DNA of 64,000 nucleotides from Bolinopsis microptera (lineage: Eukaryota; Ctenophora; Tentaculata; Lobata; Bolinopsidae): contig NC_087084.1 in the NCBI RefSeq assembly GCF_026151205.1, forward strand, positions 8,922,894 through 8,986,893. The letters run 5' to 3'. Position numbers and translations under genes: made by a program. Of this stretch, positions 13,116 to 24,300 are shown piece after piece. Below the pieces are notes generated by a model, which was given only the letters and a program-made list of their open reading frames with translations, ran no database searches and was not told where the DNA came from. Each line of letters opens with the position of its first letter. Position 1 is the first letter of the stretch.

Positions 13116-13954
13116 CTGTTTCCACTCTAACAACTCTAAAAGCGCATTAATATGATAATTTCAACTAAAGGCAACTTTTTATGTGCTCAGCTATGTTTTG
13201 TTCGACAAGCTCCATTTTAATCGTTTTAATAAGATCTCATCTTGTGTGAGTTTTAAATTTGAATTGATAACACTTATTATAATTATATATATATATTATT
13301 TGAGTAAACATTGGCTGGTACTTCGGGCCGGTCCCCAACAAAACAAACAAAAAATAAGTAAAAATTGAAAAGTGCAGCAGCCGGAAGAAAATACATTAAC
13401 ATATAATAAACTTTGAAATTAACCAGAAAAATGTTTCATGATCATTAAAACAAGAATTTCGCCGCGGTTAAACCACGCAAGATCAATTTTCCCTACATAC
13501 AATGTACTTGTACCATTAATTCTTTCGAGTGAAAATTAAAGTGTGACTGGAAAAAAGTACAACATATTTACATAATATGTTTTTTAATAAATGAGTGGGA
13601 TTCGTGCATGGTAAAAATTGACGATTTATTTGACCAATGTAACGCCGCGCATCAATAGTAAATAAATCCAGAAAATTGCGGAAAATAACTTTGCGAAGGA
13701 GGAACTTCACTGTAATTTAATTAAATAACAATATCAGACGCTTCCTATACACATAATTATAGGGGAGTGGTCTATATTGCGAAGGAGCCGAGTTTTGTCA
13801 TCAACGTAGCGCCGTCGGGCCACCTCATATATACAAACCCGATTACTTATTCCCTACGATCTTTTTGCCTTCGGCAAGAGTAGGAAAAAAAATTGAAAGT
13901 ATAACACTGAAAGGTAATGTCTATTGTAAATATTTTGTTCCTATCCCGGTCTTC
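13116..13954. other. Region without recognised gene; downstream of Ly6 gene
   Basis: AT-rich sequence between the 2.29-kb transposon and the stop codon of the minus-strand Ly6 gene. It probably includes that gene's 3' UTR. A 64-residue minus-strand open frame at 13516-13710 has no recognised domain. Confidence 0.4.
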
Positions 13955-16466
13955 TTACAACATATGGAAGATAAATGCCAAGAGGGGCGCCAAAACAAAT
14001 GCGAGAGTTGACGCAGAATTGCATTTGGTCGTGGTGCAGTCCGAACATTTATTTGCTGTCTTCGCTGTTAAATCATAATCTAAATCACAAGGTCCACAGC
14101 CGTTGTGGGGCACGGTGTAGGTACCGTCTGCACTCTCTCCAGGACTGAAATAATGAATGGTGATCATTAAGTTCTCCGGTTGAATGCACACTTTATACCA
14201 ATAATTTAAATTGGTAGGTTTCAGTATTGTTAATGAAACTGAGCAATTTAAAGTTAGGCTATGCAAACTGGAAAACTAAGAGCTTAACTATTTAACTATT
14301 GTCAGTTATCCACGAACTATCACTTATTTTGACTTCAATTGATGAGTGACAATTTAAATATTCGTTATTTGCTGTGAATCCTCATCTCCGTACCTGTTGC
14401 ACATGGGAGAGGTATGTTCTTGGTAGCAAGTCACTGCAGCTGCTACTTTGTTCCATTTTGATGCATTATAGACGTGGTTGTAACACTGAAATTTTTCCGT
14501 CCACGCTGAAGGTTTATTTTTACAGCGATTGTTGGGTTCATACAAATTTATGGAGGTTGCGAAATTGAGTGTTCAAGACTTTTATTTTCAAAGCAGGACT
14601 AATAATAATAATATTCTGTTTAACTTTACTGGATTCTCTTATTGAGCCGCGGATTAATATTTGATGTGGAAGGTATATAATCGCAAATGTATTTACTTGT
14701 GCAAATGTATTTACTTGTGCAAATGTATTTACTTGTGCAAATGTATTTACTTGTGCAAATGTATTTACTTGTGCAGAGCTAACCTTGGATGTCTTTAAAA
14801 AAAGTAAGGAAAAGTCGATATAAGATAAACTTGTCACTATATAGTGTTGTCATTATATAGTGCGTTTTGCACACTATATAATGACAAAGATCAGCTGTCA
14901 TTATAAAGTGCTTGTCACTATTTTGTCACCATATAGTGTGATTACCACTTGGTAGTGCCACTTGTGTGTTACATCCTTCCTCTGCTGTGGCAACGCATTG
15001 TGCACATGTCGCAGTACTGTCAGCAGGGCACGATCCACATCCGTACGCTTGAGAACTCAAAGAGAGACCTCCGTAACCGGCACCTCCGTAACCGGACCAC
15101 ACTGGACTGAGGGAATGATGGGTTGTTATATTGATGTCTTAAAGTTAGTGAATACTGAGTAGAAAATATAGGAGGATTTGTCGTTTTGTAAAAGTCACTG
15201 GTCAATTGTTAACTAGATGACACCACTCATCAATTACTCGATATTTGTGTCTTAAAATTTTTAGAGTGAGAGTAACATTTTCTGAATTCTTTAATTGTTT
15301 CTTAAAATTAGATATAGTTTCTTTAAACTGGAAAAGATTCTACTTACGATGTACAATAAGTAACTGTACCAACCCCAGGACACACCACATCCGCGAGGCT
15401 GCCATCAGTCATTTCCTTGCACTTATTGGTATTAGGCGCTGCAGTAAATGATTTTTGTATTATCATTCCATACTTATATCTTAAAATTTTCCTTTAAAAA
15501 CTACAAATCTTATTCTGAACGTGACTACGATTTGTTTCGATTGCCCATCAACACAGTTAAATGATCAAACTGTGTCAGTTGTGAGTTGTGAAGATAGTGA
15601 AAACTGACATGGTAATTAGGTAATAATATTACTTATTAGTATACATACCTTAAGCTAGGAACGTTATGTCTATTGTCTATTAGTATTGTCTCCATCGCAA
15701 ATTCAGATTTACCTGGAGTTACGTCTACGTTACATCCTTTGTCTGCTGTGGCAACGCATTGGGCACATGTCGCAGTACTGTTAGCAGGGCACTCTCCACA
15801 CCCGTACGCTTGAGCACTCAGACCTCCGTTCTCCGACCACACTGGACTGAGGTCGAATGGTGGGTTGTTATATTGATGTCTTAAAATTAGTAATAGTATG
15901 CTGAATGTAAAACATGGAAGGAGTTGGGTTCGATGTTGGTTTGGACACCCGTTGAAAGTCACATCAAAATAGTCAAAATATTGTAAGTTCATTTGTGAGA
16001 TGTTATCATTAATCAATGACTCGAGAGTATTTAAAACCATCAGAATGGAAGTAGTTTTTTAAATTTTCCAGTATTCAATTCTGAAATTAAAAATATTTAA
16101 TTTTATGGAAAAAAGGAAAAGTTGCAACTCACGATGTACAATTGCCAACTCCGTCCTCGCAGTCCTCGGCAGTGACGCCATCAACGCCATTACACTTCAT
16201 GACTGCCGCCGCTGAGGGTGTTCACTGGTTTATTATCAAATTTGTATTGTACTAATACTATTTATCTTTGATGTTTGAAATCTTCTAATCTTATTTAAAC
16301 ATAACAACAGTCTGTTCGATTGCATAACAAAGCAGTTGTATTATCATACGGTGGCACTCGTTAACAGAAAGAAATTAGCCAAGCACACGATGTTCGATCC
16401 TCTAAAAAATAAACATTACTTACAGACAGCTGAGAAGACTCCTATCAGGATCACTAAAACCTTCAT
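13955..16466 (-). CDS. GPI-anchored three-domain Ly6/uPAR (three-finger) protein
   Basis: Seven exons on the minus strand join into 269 codons plus stop: 16466-16424, 16211-16133, 15846-15713, 15438-15348, 15106-14946, 14505-14394 and 14144-13955. Exon one encodes the signal peptide MKVLVILIGVFSAV. Each later pair of exons encodes one cysteine-rich domain: domain starts are phase 1 and the intron inside each domain is phase 2. This arrangement matches the known uPAR/Ly6 gene structure. Domains one and two contain YGCG(E/S)CPA, CAQCVATA and GCN. Domain three ends NKCSDCTTTKCNSA, the C-C-CN signature of the three-finger fold. The C-terminus STLAFVLAPLLAFIFHML is a classic GPI attachment tail. 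Exons three and five are nearly the same apart from a YGG insertion, showing recent domain duplication. The ligand is unknown. Confidence 0.88.
14693..14776. repeat. 18-bp tandem repeat, about five copies
   Basis: GCAAATGTATTTACTTGT repeats about five times within the intron between exons five and six of the Ly6 gene. Confidence 0.9.
14835..14955. repeat. Cluster of inverted CACTATATAATGACA motifs
   Basis: Five or six copies of a TGTCA(C/T)TATATAGTG motif lie in alternating orientation, giving several possible hairpins. The cluster abuts, and slightly overlaps, the donor of Ly6 exon five. It resembles a small inverted-repeat element. Confidence 0.5.
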
Positions 16467-16705
16467 TTTTCTGCTTTGACGTTTAGCTAATTAATTAAGA
16501 GTCGTATTATTTTTTATCTACAATAAAATCACAATATCAAAGTTGTTAAAACCATCCACCGACAAACTGGAATCAATAAACATCAGCTACAAAAATTGCT
16601 CCTTGTTAAATCGTAACAAGTTCGCGATACACATTAGCAGGTTCGAAATGTTTCTATTTGAGCTAGGATTAGGAACCGACCGGATATCCGGCTGAATCCA
16701 GATCC

Positions 16706-16733
16706 GCATTTCAAGATATGCATCTTGAAATGC
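16706..16733. repeat. Perfect 28-bp palindrome
   Basis: GCATTTCAAGAT, ATGC, then ATCTTGAAATGC form an uninterrupted palindrome about 240 bp upstream of the Ly6 start codon. Confidence 0.9.
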
Positions 16734-16789
16734 ATATTTTTCGTCACATTTTAACTCGAATCCCTAAAAATCAAAGCTTTTTTCACTAG

Positions 16790-17150
16790 ACTTTGAAAAA
16801 CCGAAAAAATATTTTCGGCTTATAATGAACAGGGTAGCAAGAAACGTGGAGAACCGAGAAAAGTGGTTTTCAGAAAAACTGGAAAAATGTGTACTTTTCG
16901 GTACTATTTTCGGTCCAAGTCATTCTCGATATGTACCTCTCGTATCGAGAGCTCCCGTTTCCGAGCTCGTGTGGCAAAGGGGAGGCCTGCCTTCCGAGAT
17001 CGCATTACCAGGGGAAGCCTCGAGTCCAAAATTGTGTATCGAGGAGTGGGTGCGGACTTTGAAAAACCGAAAAAATATTTTCGGCTAATAATGAACAGAG
17101 TAGCATGAAACGTGGAGAAAAGTGGTTTTCAGAAAAACTCCGAAAATTTT
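16790..17150 (+). repeat. Partial tandem duplication, ~267-bp spacing
   Basis: A block beginning TTTGAAAAACCGAAAAAATA occurs at about 16792 and again at about 17059, followed in both by TTCGGCT(T/A)ATAATGAAC and GTGGTTTTCAGAAAAACT. The overlapping open frames at 16825-17108 are not recognised and look like a by-product of the duplication. A poly-C tract follows at about 17224-17240. Confidence 0.6.
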
Positions 17151-17639
17151 TTGAAACCTAAATAAAAAAGTTGGCCCTTTTTGGCCCCTTGCCCAGATTG
17201 TATGGGGGCGATGGCCCCCTGTCCCCCCCCCCCCCCCCCTTCCTACACCCCTGTCAAAACCAATTAAAAAACTGCTTGATCAGATACGACAGTTGCGCCC
17301 AATCGATATATTGAAATTCCTCCAATTATAATAAAAGTAAACTTTATTCAATAAAAAATCGTACAATCATAACGATGGACGCAAAGCTACGAAGAATTGA
17401 GAGTTACGGAATACCGTATTCGTCCGAACTTCATTTTTAGATTTTGCACATTTATTTATAATTTAATTTTACTCCCTCCAAACGTCCAAACCGAATGTTA
17501 ATTCCACAAGTTGCAGGAGGGTCTGTGGCCTCTTAGTTTGTCATCCACGAACTGAGTCTTAAGTACAAATTTTTACATCTGAATCTGACATGGCGAATCA
17601 GATCACGTCACTTATGATTGGGAACCTGTTAAGTGTTAA

Positions 17640-18240
17640 TGGCCTGTTAAGGTGTGGGAAACGGGCGCAACTGTCGGTAGGCCTTTAGAATACACTTGTC
17701 CTAAAAAACGGGAGCATTACGTTGAATCAGGTGATTGGGTTGGCACAAGATCCTCACTATGGGAATCGTGCAGAAAGCCCAATTACGGTATCCTAGCACC
17801 CTGTCACATGATTAGCGATTATGTAATCATTTATTACCAGATCAAATCTAGAACCTTCTACGACATTCAGATTCAGAAGTCGTTTTATTAGCCGAGATTC
17901 AATGTGCAGAAAGCCCAATTACGGTATCCTAGCACCCTGTCACATGATTAGCGATTAGGTAATCATTTATTACCCAATCAAATCTAGAACCTTCTAGTTC
18001 TACGGCATTCAGATTCAGAACAGAAGTCGTTTTATTAGCGGAGATTCAATGCGGTAAAAAAGTGATAAATAGTGGCTATTCTTTAAAAATTTCGAGTCCA
18101 AAATATTGAAAGTGAAACTTTTCAAAAAATTTATTAAAATTAGTTCATCATACGTTTTACGTAATTATAAACATTTTTGATCAGAATATATTTTTGAAAT
18201 ATTTTTAAAAAATGTATTGATTATTTAATTAATCAAGGCC
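17640..18240 (-). mobile_element. Partial copy of the 3.18-kb pogo/Tc1-like element family
   Basis: This stretch is the reverse complement of sequence at about 29150-29760. Shared landmarks are the block around CCCAATTACGGTATCCTAGC and the AT-rich subunit with TCTAGAACCTTCTA and GAAGTCGTTTTATTAGC. Two copies of one subunit are present, near 17780-17890 and 17905-18050. The element is truncated and has no coding capacity. Confidence 0.65.
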
Positions 18241-18486
18241 AACGTATGTATACTAACTTTTGGCCCACCCTGTATATATAGCAATAATGGACACGATAGG
18301 TATAGGAGTGGATTCTGCTCCGAACATTCTGCTCATAACATATAAATTGGCTGTCTATGGTCTAGTGTATTGGCCCGACGCTGATTCCTAGTGAATCATT
18401 GAATAATTTCCGCTATTTGAATTCTCTTTATCATTGAATAAAAAACATCAAACAATTAGAATAATATTAACACAGATTTCTTGCAG

Positions 18487-18731
18487 GACCATCAGATCTA
18501 GATGCTAGTGACTATAATGACACAGACTGGCCATACGTTATAATAGTTTTCATAATGATGGGGGTCTATGACTATATACTTTTAGTTTTATCATACGTGG
18601 TCAAAAAGTGTTCAACTTGTGTATGTGATTGTGAAGTCGGCGAAATTTTTCAAACTATTAATAAAAACCCAGTGAATGTTTCTGAGAACCCTAGGAGTAG
18701 GAATCTGTATACTATGAGAACTATAATTTAA
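18487..18731 (+). pseudogene. Degenerate dispersed member of the PPxY membrane-protein family
   Basis: The sequence begins after an acceptor TTTCTTGCAG|GACC, the same intron end seen at 47308 and 56792. The intron sequence before it, with GTGAATCATTGAATAATTT, is also conserved. The frame encodes a hydrophobic segment WPYVIIVFIMM...YILLVLSYV, then KKCSTCVCDC and NPVNVSENP, matching the cysteine cluster and NPxN/ENP motifs of the other copies. It stops at 18729 without the C-terminal PPxY motif and has no methionine just before the membrane segment. A further ENP-containing remnant lies in another frame at about 18770. Most likely it is a pseudogene or a very divergent short member. Confidence 0.65.
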
Positions 18732-18739
18732 TTATAGAC

Positions 18740-19419
18740 ACTGACAGTGACGAAAACGAGATAAATGTTCATGAGAACCCTATACAGGCACGGCCTGTAT
18801 TAATATAATGATAGGTTACCGAGGTATGGTTCAAGCTGAAGCTTTTCTCGAAGGTAGCTAAGCAGTAAGCATGTCAAAGGAGGAATGCCCCACCAACACT
18901 CAACATAAGAAATAAGGATGATATTCAGATATGGCTCATTAAACTTCGATAGCAAAATATAATATACATATGGAATATACACATATTTAAAAACTACGCT
19001 GTTAAATAATCCAAAGTGAGAGTGCCTGCAAATTTGGCTGCAAAGTTGGCGAATTCTTCAACTTAATTGCGATGATTTTTGTCTCCCAATTATCCGCACA
19101 AAAAAATTTGTAGTGTTGAACATGCAGGTGCTGAATCGCACTATTTGCAAAATATTACTGCTCCTACATGTTGCCTCATATCACGAACACAAGATTATTC
19201 AATTGTAAATGAGGTTTAATCACTGTAAAATTTACATGGCTCACCCTGGTCATTAGAAACACCCCTAAAAGTTGACTAATTGAGGCTAACGAATTAGCCT
19301 CATCACTTTTCAAAAAGAACTTTCTCATGTTACGTCCATAATATCCAAGTTGCAAGTATAATCCATAGTGATTATACTTGATCGAGATTCAAGCTTTAAC
19401 CTCATTCGAGGTGAAAATT
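18740..19419. other. Intergenic, nothing recognised
   Basis: No conserved coding sequence or named repeat was seen apart from the family remnant near 18770. Confidence 0.4.
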
Positions 19420-19674
19420 TGACCAAAACCCATAATCATGGGTAGAGTGGACCACTGCCAGTGTCTCCCATTTATTTACAATTGTAATAGATTAAGAAGA
19501 ACTACCCGAATTATTCGTAAGCCGTGAATGAATGGGAAAAGCGAGCGACCGAGTTCATTCTCTGTATCATTTTGCATTTGCGGACGGTCATTCAAATTAA
19601 TAGCATTTCCTTTTGTTTGGGAAAGAGAGACTCTGGCAGCGGTCCACTCTACCCATGATTATGGGTTTTGGTCA
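19420..19674. mobile_element. 255-bp MITE-like inverted-repeat element
   Basis: Inverted ends TGACCAAAACCCATAATCAT and their complement span about 50 bp each. The interior has no coding capacity. A truncated inverse copy matching positions 19509-19674 lies at 43272-43437, so the family is mobile or dispersed. Confidence 0.75.
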
Positions 19675-20064
19675 CATAGATATATACCTAAATAGATAGA
19701 TATACTTCACGACAATCTGTTGTAAAACAGGGGTTTCAGAAAACCCACTTCCCGATACTGAGATACTCCTGAAATTTGAAAAAAAGGTTTACAGTCGATT
19801 TGGTCAACGTCTAGACGCCCTGCAAAGTTTCAGATCTCTATAACTCAATTCTAACATGGTTTTTAAGGCACCTGAATATGGCAATTTTGGGTTTTTTACC
19901 GAATTCCATATAACATGCTGGCGCGGATTTTGCGCAAATTTCTTTAAAACCTCCACATAACAATTTCTTATTCCTGTCATCTTTAACATTGAATTAGAAT
20001 GTTTTGAACTTAAATATACCTGCTGAACTACTTTCGATGAGTCTTAATGCCTGAAAAACAATAG

Positions 20065-20175
20065 AGGGTATAATAGTAAAGGGGGTATAATAGTAAAGGG
20101 GGTAAATAGTAAAGGGGATAAATAGTAAAGGGGGTAAATAATAAAGGGGGTAAATAGTAAAGGGGGTAAATAGTA
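20065..20175. repeat. G-rich minisatellite (GGGGGTAAATAGTAAA)n
   Basis: Seven units of about 16 bp lie in tandem, the first two being a slightly longer variant containing TATAATAGTAAA. Confidence 0.9.
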
Positions 20176-20874
20176 TTTTGAATATAAGAGCGACGGTCAT
20201 GCTTGCCGGCATTGTGATAAAATGGCTGATCAAATCAAAATTTAGGATTGACGTTTTTAATTTCAAACTAAAAGTAAATTAATGATAACAACTCAACACT
20301 TGATAAGATAATATCAGCAACTGTTTCTACATGCATTATTATCAACAAAAAAAATGCATACTCGAAATCAACTTCGAGTTCTATCAGTATCCTTATTCTC
20401 ATTTCATATTTCTAGGCGTGCGAAATTAAATATAATCAAACCACTTGTAACTTTCTAAAAGGTTATCAATCAGTCAATCATGTAATGTTGAAATGAAGCT
20501 AAGAAAATATTTATATTTCCGAAAACAAAACAAGATTAGAAACAAAATTGTATTAATTGATATCATAATCCAAATAGCTCGACAAAAATTAAAACAATTA
20601 TTAAAAAGCAGCAAAATTAGCAAAACAAAATTTAAAATTAAAATATCATCGGAATTGTGCCAAATATATGAGGGCAACATAGAACATTTTTGACACAATG
20701 ATTGTATGATTCTAGGTTTTGATTGGTCATTGCTAGAGTCTGATTAGTTATTCAATGTCACGTGTTAGAATAAATATGGTTTACCTTCCCACCACACAAT
20801 GTACAGAGTGGCACAATATCTTTTTATTTGCATGATAACATGTAGTAATTATATTATATTTTATAATATCCTCA

Positions 20875-21181
20875 TCTTCTTACTTATAATTCAGAGAATT
20901 CTTTCTGTCTGTCTGTCTGTACGACCGCCCACGTGCAAAACAAACGAAAAATATGAACTTGCGTAGTAACCATGGTAACGAGGGTTGTTACACGCACGTG
21001 CACGTGCAAAGATTGTTAAAACGGCATTTTTTATCGGTTTTGTTGATATTACGTTGTGTTTAGTGCGAGCAACATTTTAATCGGCTGTATCTTCGGTTTG
21101 TTTAGGATATTTTTTGACGCGATTTAAACTTATTAACAAAAAATACTATTAGCTTCCTCCCTGTGACCACGGGTTTTCTAG
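20875..21181 (+). mobile_element. Non-autonomous Helitron-like element, copy 1 (307 bp)
   Basis: The element begins TCTTCTTACTTATAATTC directly after an A and ends GGGTTTTCTAG directly before a T. A short hairpin-forming CCCTGTGACCACGGG precedes the end. Helitrons characteristically start TC, end CTRR after a hairpin, and insert between A and T without target duplication. A second copy occurs at 48198-48494. The interior has CTGT repeats and a CACGTGCACGTGC block but no reading frame. Confidence 0.75.
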
Positions 21182-21382
21182 TATCATGATAAAATAGTTT
21201 ATATAAACCAAGCTGATCGAATCAAAAATTTAGGATCGATCTTTTAAATTTCAAACTAAACTAATGATAACAACTCAGCGCTTTATAAGATAATCGGCTA
21301 ACTTTTCTGCACACATTTTTATGAAAAACATCGTCAGTATTGTAGATAAGGATGATCAGCTTGACTTTAGTCAGTCAAATCT

Positions 21383-24300
21383 CTAGTTGTTCAGACCTTC
21401 AGTCTCCTCTTCATTTCTAACAAGGCTATACCAGGCAGTAAGTCTTCTCCAGTACCCGACATATCTCCTCCTCAACTCCTCCTTCCTGCAGATCAAGATG
21501 ACTGGATATAGCACCGCGTATATTAGAGGCAGTGTGAACTCAGTGAACGCCATCAATACTCCTATATCTGCTATATCTTTATCAGTGTGACGCTTCCCCT
21601 CAACGTGTTCAGCGTCGGCAATAAGCCAAAATACGAGCTGACTGAGAAAGTACGCTGCATTGCAGATGAAGAAGAGGGGGGATATGGAGAATACTGTGAT
21701 TGACACGTGACGGGTGGTGTTTAGCATCAGTGGGGTAACCTGTATTATTAAGTCAGCATGATAATTGGGGGCCTAAACAGTAGACAACTGTAGGGACTAC
21801 GGGTGGAAGATGAATAATTAAAATTCCAACAGCATCTTGTTCCCTTCATTATGCTGATTCCGGGAAGCATTCTCTTTACGCCCTCATCATACTGTAGAAT
21901 GAGATATCGTTCATTTAAAATTTGGTAATTATAGGCCTATCAAGGAATGCAGCCCAATTAAGAGCTGATCAATAACAGCTACTTGTGCCATATAGGGGAT
22001 AACTGAGGTCACGCGACATTCGGTCCTATCACGTGACAGCTAATCCTATCACGTTACCTTGATTCTTAAACCGTCGGGCACACGATCACATTCGAAACGT
22101 GTCGTATGCCGACTAGGATATTTTGTGACGTCACCAGAGCTAAAGCTACTTGATCAGGCCTTATATGGAATGATATAGTGTATCACGTGTAATTGGATCC
22201 AATTATAGGAGCTGCGCAATCATTGTAGCATATTGATCAGGTATCACCTTCTGAAACCCAGCAGGCAGCTGGCCCAGAGAATCGAAAATAGAAGGATTTT
22301 TTATTGATGAAAATCGAAGCGAAAACCTTGTAACCCTATGTTTTCGAGGACGCTGAACAAGATTAAACTGGTTATAATTATCATACTCAAGGGCAAATTG
22401 CTTTAAAATGCACTTGAATGTCATAGATGTTATTATAAGGGGGGGGGGGGGGGGGGGGGATCCAAAAAGGACAAGACATTGGCGGACATTAGCGGACAAA
22501 AGTGGTCAAATTTTATGTGGTTCATCCTGTAGAATCTACAGGATGAACCACATCAAATTTGACTCTACAGGATTCTACAGTGTAGATCCTGTTTTAAAGG
22601 TATATTGGGGCACGAAGTGAGATGTCGAGGACTGTTGTACTTGGATACAATTACAATATCTAGACCTATCAGAAATGCAATGGTGGCATTTTTTATAGAA
22701 ATGACTATGGGCTTCGAGACAATACCAGCTGAAATTAAAACAGGCTGGCAAAAATTCTTTGATTCTCATCAAAATTGTTATGGTTTAAAAAGACAAGAGA
22801 AAAAGAACAGAATACGCGGTCAGAAGAAATAACTTTTACTAATGGGTAACAATATCAGACCAGACTAAGAAGTCAGTGAAACAAGAAATTTTCAATGAAA
22901 CAAGAAATTTAATTTTAGCAAATTTGACAGAATAAAAAGATGTAAAACAATTCATAAAATATAATGCCCATTTGGTGTATGACTTTTTGTCCTTGACTGC
23001 TAGTTTGGTTTTGGAAGGACAGGTAACTAACGGGGCAAGGAATGCGCGTGCCTGAAAGCTTTTGCACACACCGAAAAGCTAGTTCAGTTAGGTTTTTAGA
23101 GACAAGGCTCATATTAGGACTAGAAGAAATTTATTATATTAGTAGACATTAGGGGTTCTGTTTAAAGTTGTTACTATAGGTTGCAGTCTTGTTGTGACAA
23201 AAAGTCTACACTAAAACATGCTTTAGTTTATATTGTGTAGTTCAAGGATATAAAATGTAGCCTCAAGGTGGATATTAGAGAGCTGGCGAAAGATTATGGC
23301 CTTTGTATCAATGGTTATAATAAGCTATAAATATTTTAAACTATACAGTCACTGACTTACTGGTGTGTGTGTGTGTGGGTATTTATAGACATGCAGCCCT
23401 AGAGCGAATCAGAATGCAGGATCGATATCACGTGACCATGGGCAAGCCAATACGTGTTGTACGAACAATGTTGGCTTTGTTTAGGGTTAAGGTTAGGTAC
23501 TACATAGGTTATTTTTAACAAAAGGTGGTAAATTTCCTAAAAGGAATAAGAACGATCATGCCCAACCTGTCCGTGAGATAAACGTGATATAACAGATGCT
23601 GATAAATGATAATAATAGATACAGAAATTAGTTGACCATCGAAATCATTTTGACGAAACATTTTGATAAGAAGTAATGATTGGAACAAATCGTCGAATTG
23701 AATTTGATTGTTCTGGAAAGCCAATCAAATTCAAAAGTCATAATGTGTTCAAAGCTATCTATTATTGTAAAATTAGTTGACCATCAATAAGTTTGACCCT
23801 GGACTCCGTATAAACTTTTATTTCGCCACTCTTTCCTTAGCTCTCACTTCTCAATTTAAACTTTTATTTCGCCACTCTTTCCTTAGCTCTCTTATCTTTT
23901 TAGATTACACAAACCTTTATTTCAACTTTTTATAACGGTTTTTTCAATCATGTACGATATGGCTTATCTAAGATAATTTTTATCCGTTAAAGTTGTGACG
24001 TTTTTACCCGTTTTTCTAGAACTTTCCTAACGTCTATGCTATTCATAGCTTAACACGTACATATTATTTACCACGTGATAAGGTTTACCGGTTACACTTT
24101 AGCTGTGCCCATATTTAACGGTTATGTCGAGTATTTTAGGGTACTTTTCTGGTTCTCCTCCACAGAATTCGGATAATAAAAGGACCTTAGATGATGTAAG
24201 TGCCAGTAGTTCACCTTCTGACAAGGATACCAAACGTCCAAATTTAAATGTTTCACGCTCTCCAATTAAGTCCGAAGAGCAGTCGATGGTAACGCTAATA

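Larger units (their letters stand above)
9209..18272. mobile_element. Interval bounded by mariner/Tc1-like inverted ends (possible composite)
   Basis: The left end reads CAGGGTGGGCCAAA at 9209, preceded by TA. The right end is its inverse ending at 18272, followed by TA. The similarity extends about 38 bp inward on each side, to GGCCTT, with roughly five mismatches or indels. CAGGGTGG-type ends and TA target sites are typical of the Tc1/mariner superfamily. No transposase reading frame is present between them. The 9-kb interior holds LINE fragments, another transposon and a host gene. Either one very large non-autonomous element carries all this, or two truncated copies happen to face each other. 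Confidence 0.4.

Noticed and set aside
16825-17108. Two overlapping ~80-codon frames upstream of the Ly6 gene.
   Set aside because: They lie over a local tandem duplication, overlap each other in different frames and show no conserved motif.
23515-23724. Two same-sequence 69-codon minus-strand frames (also 34118-34327).
   Set aside because: They are the same frame in the two copies of the 564-bp direct repeat, with no recognised domain.
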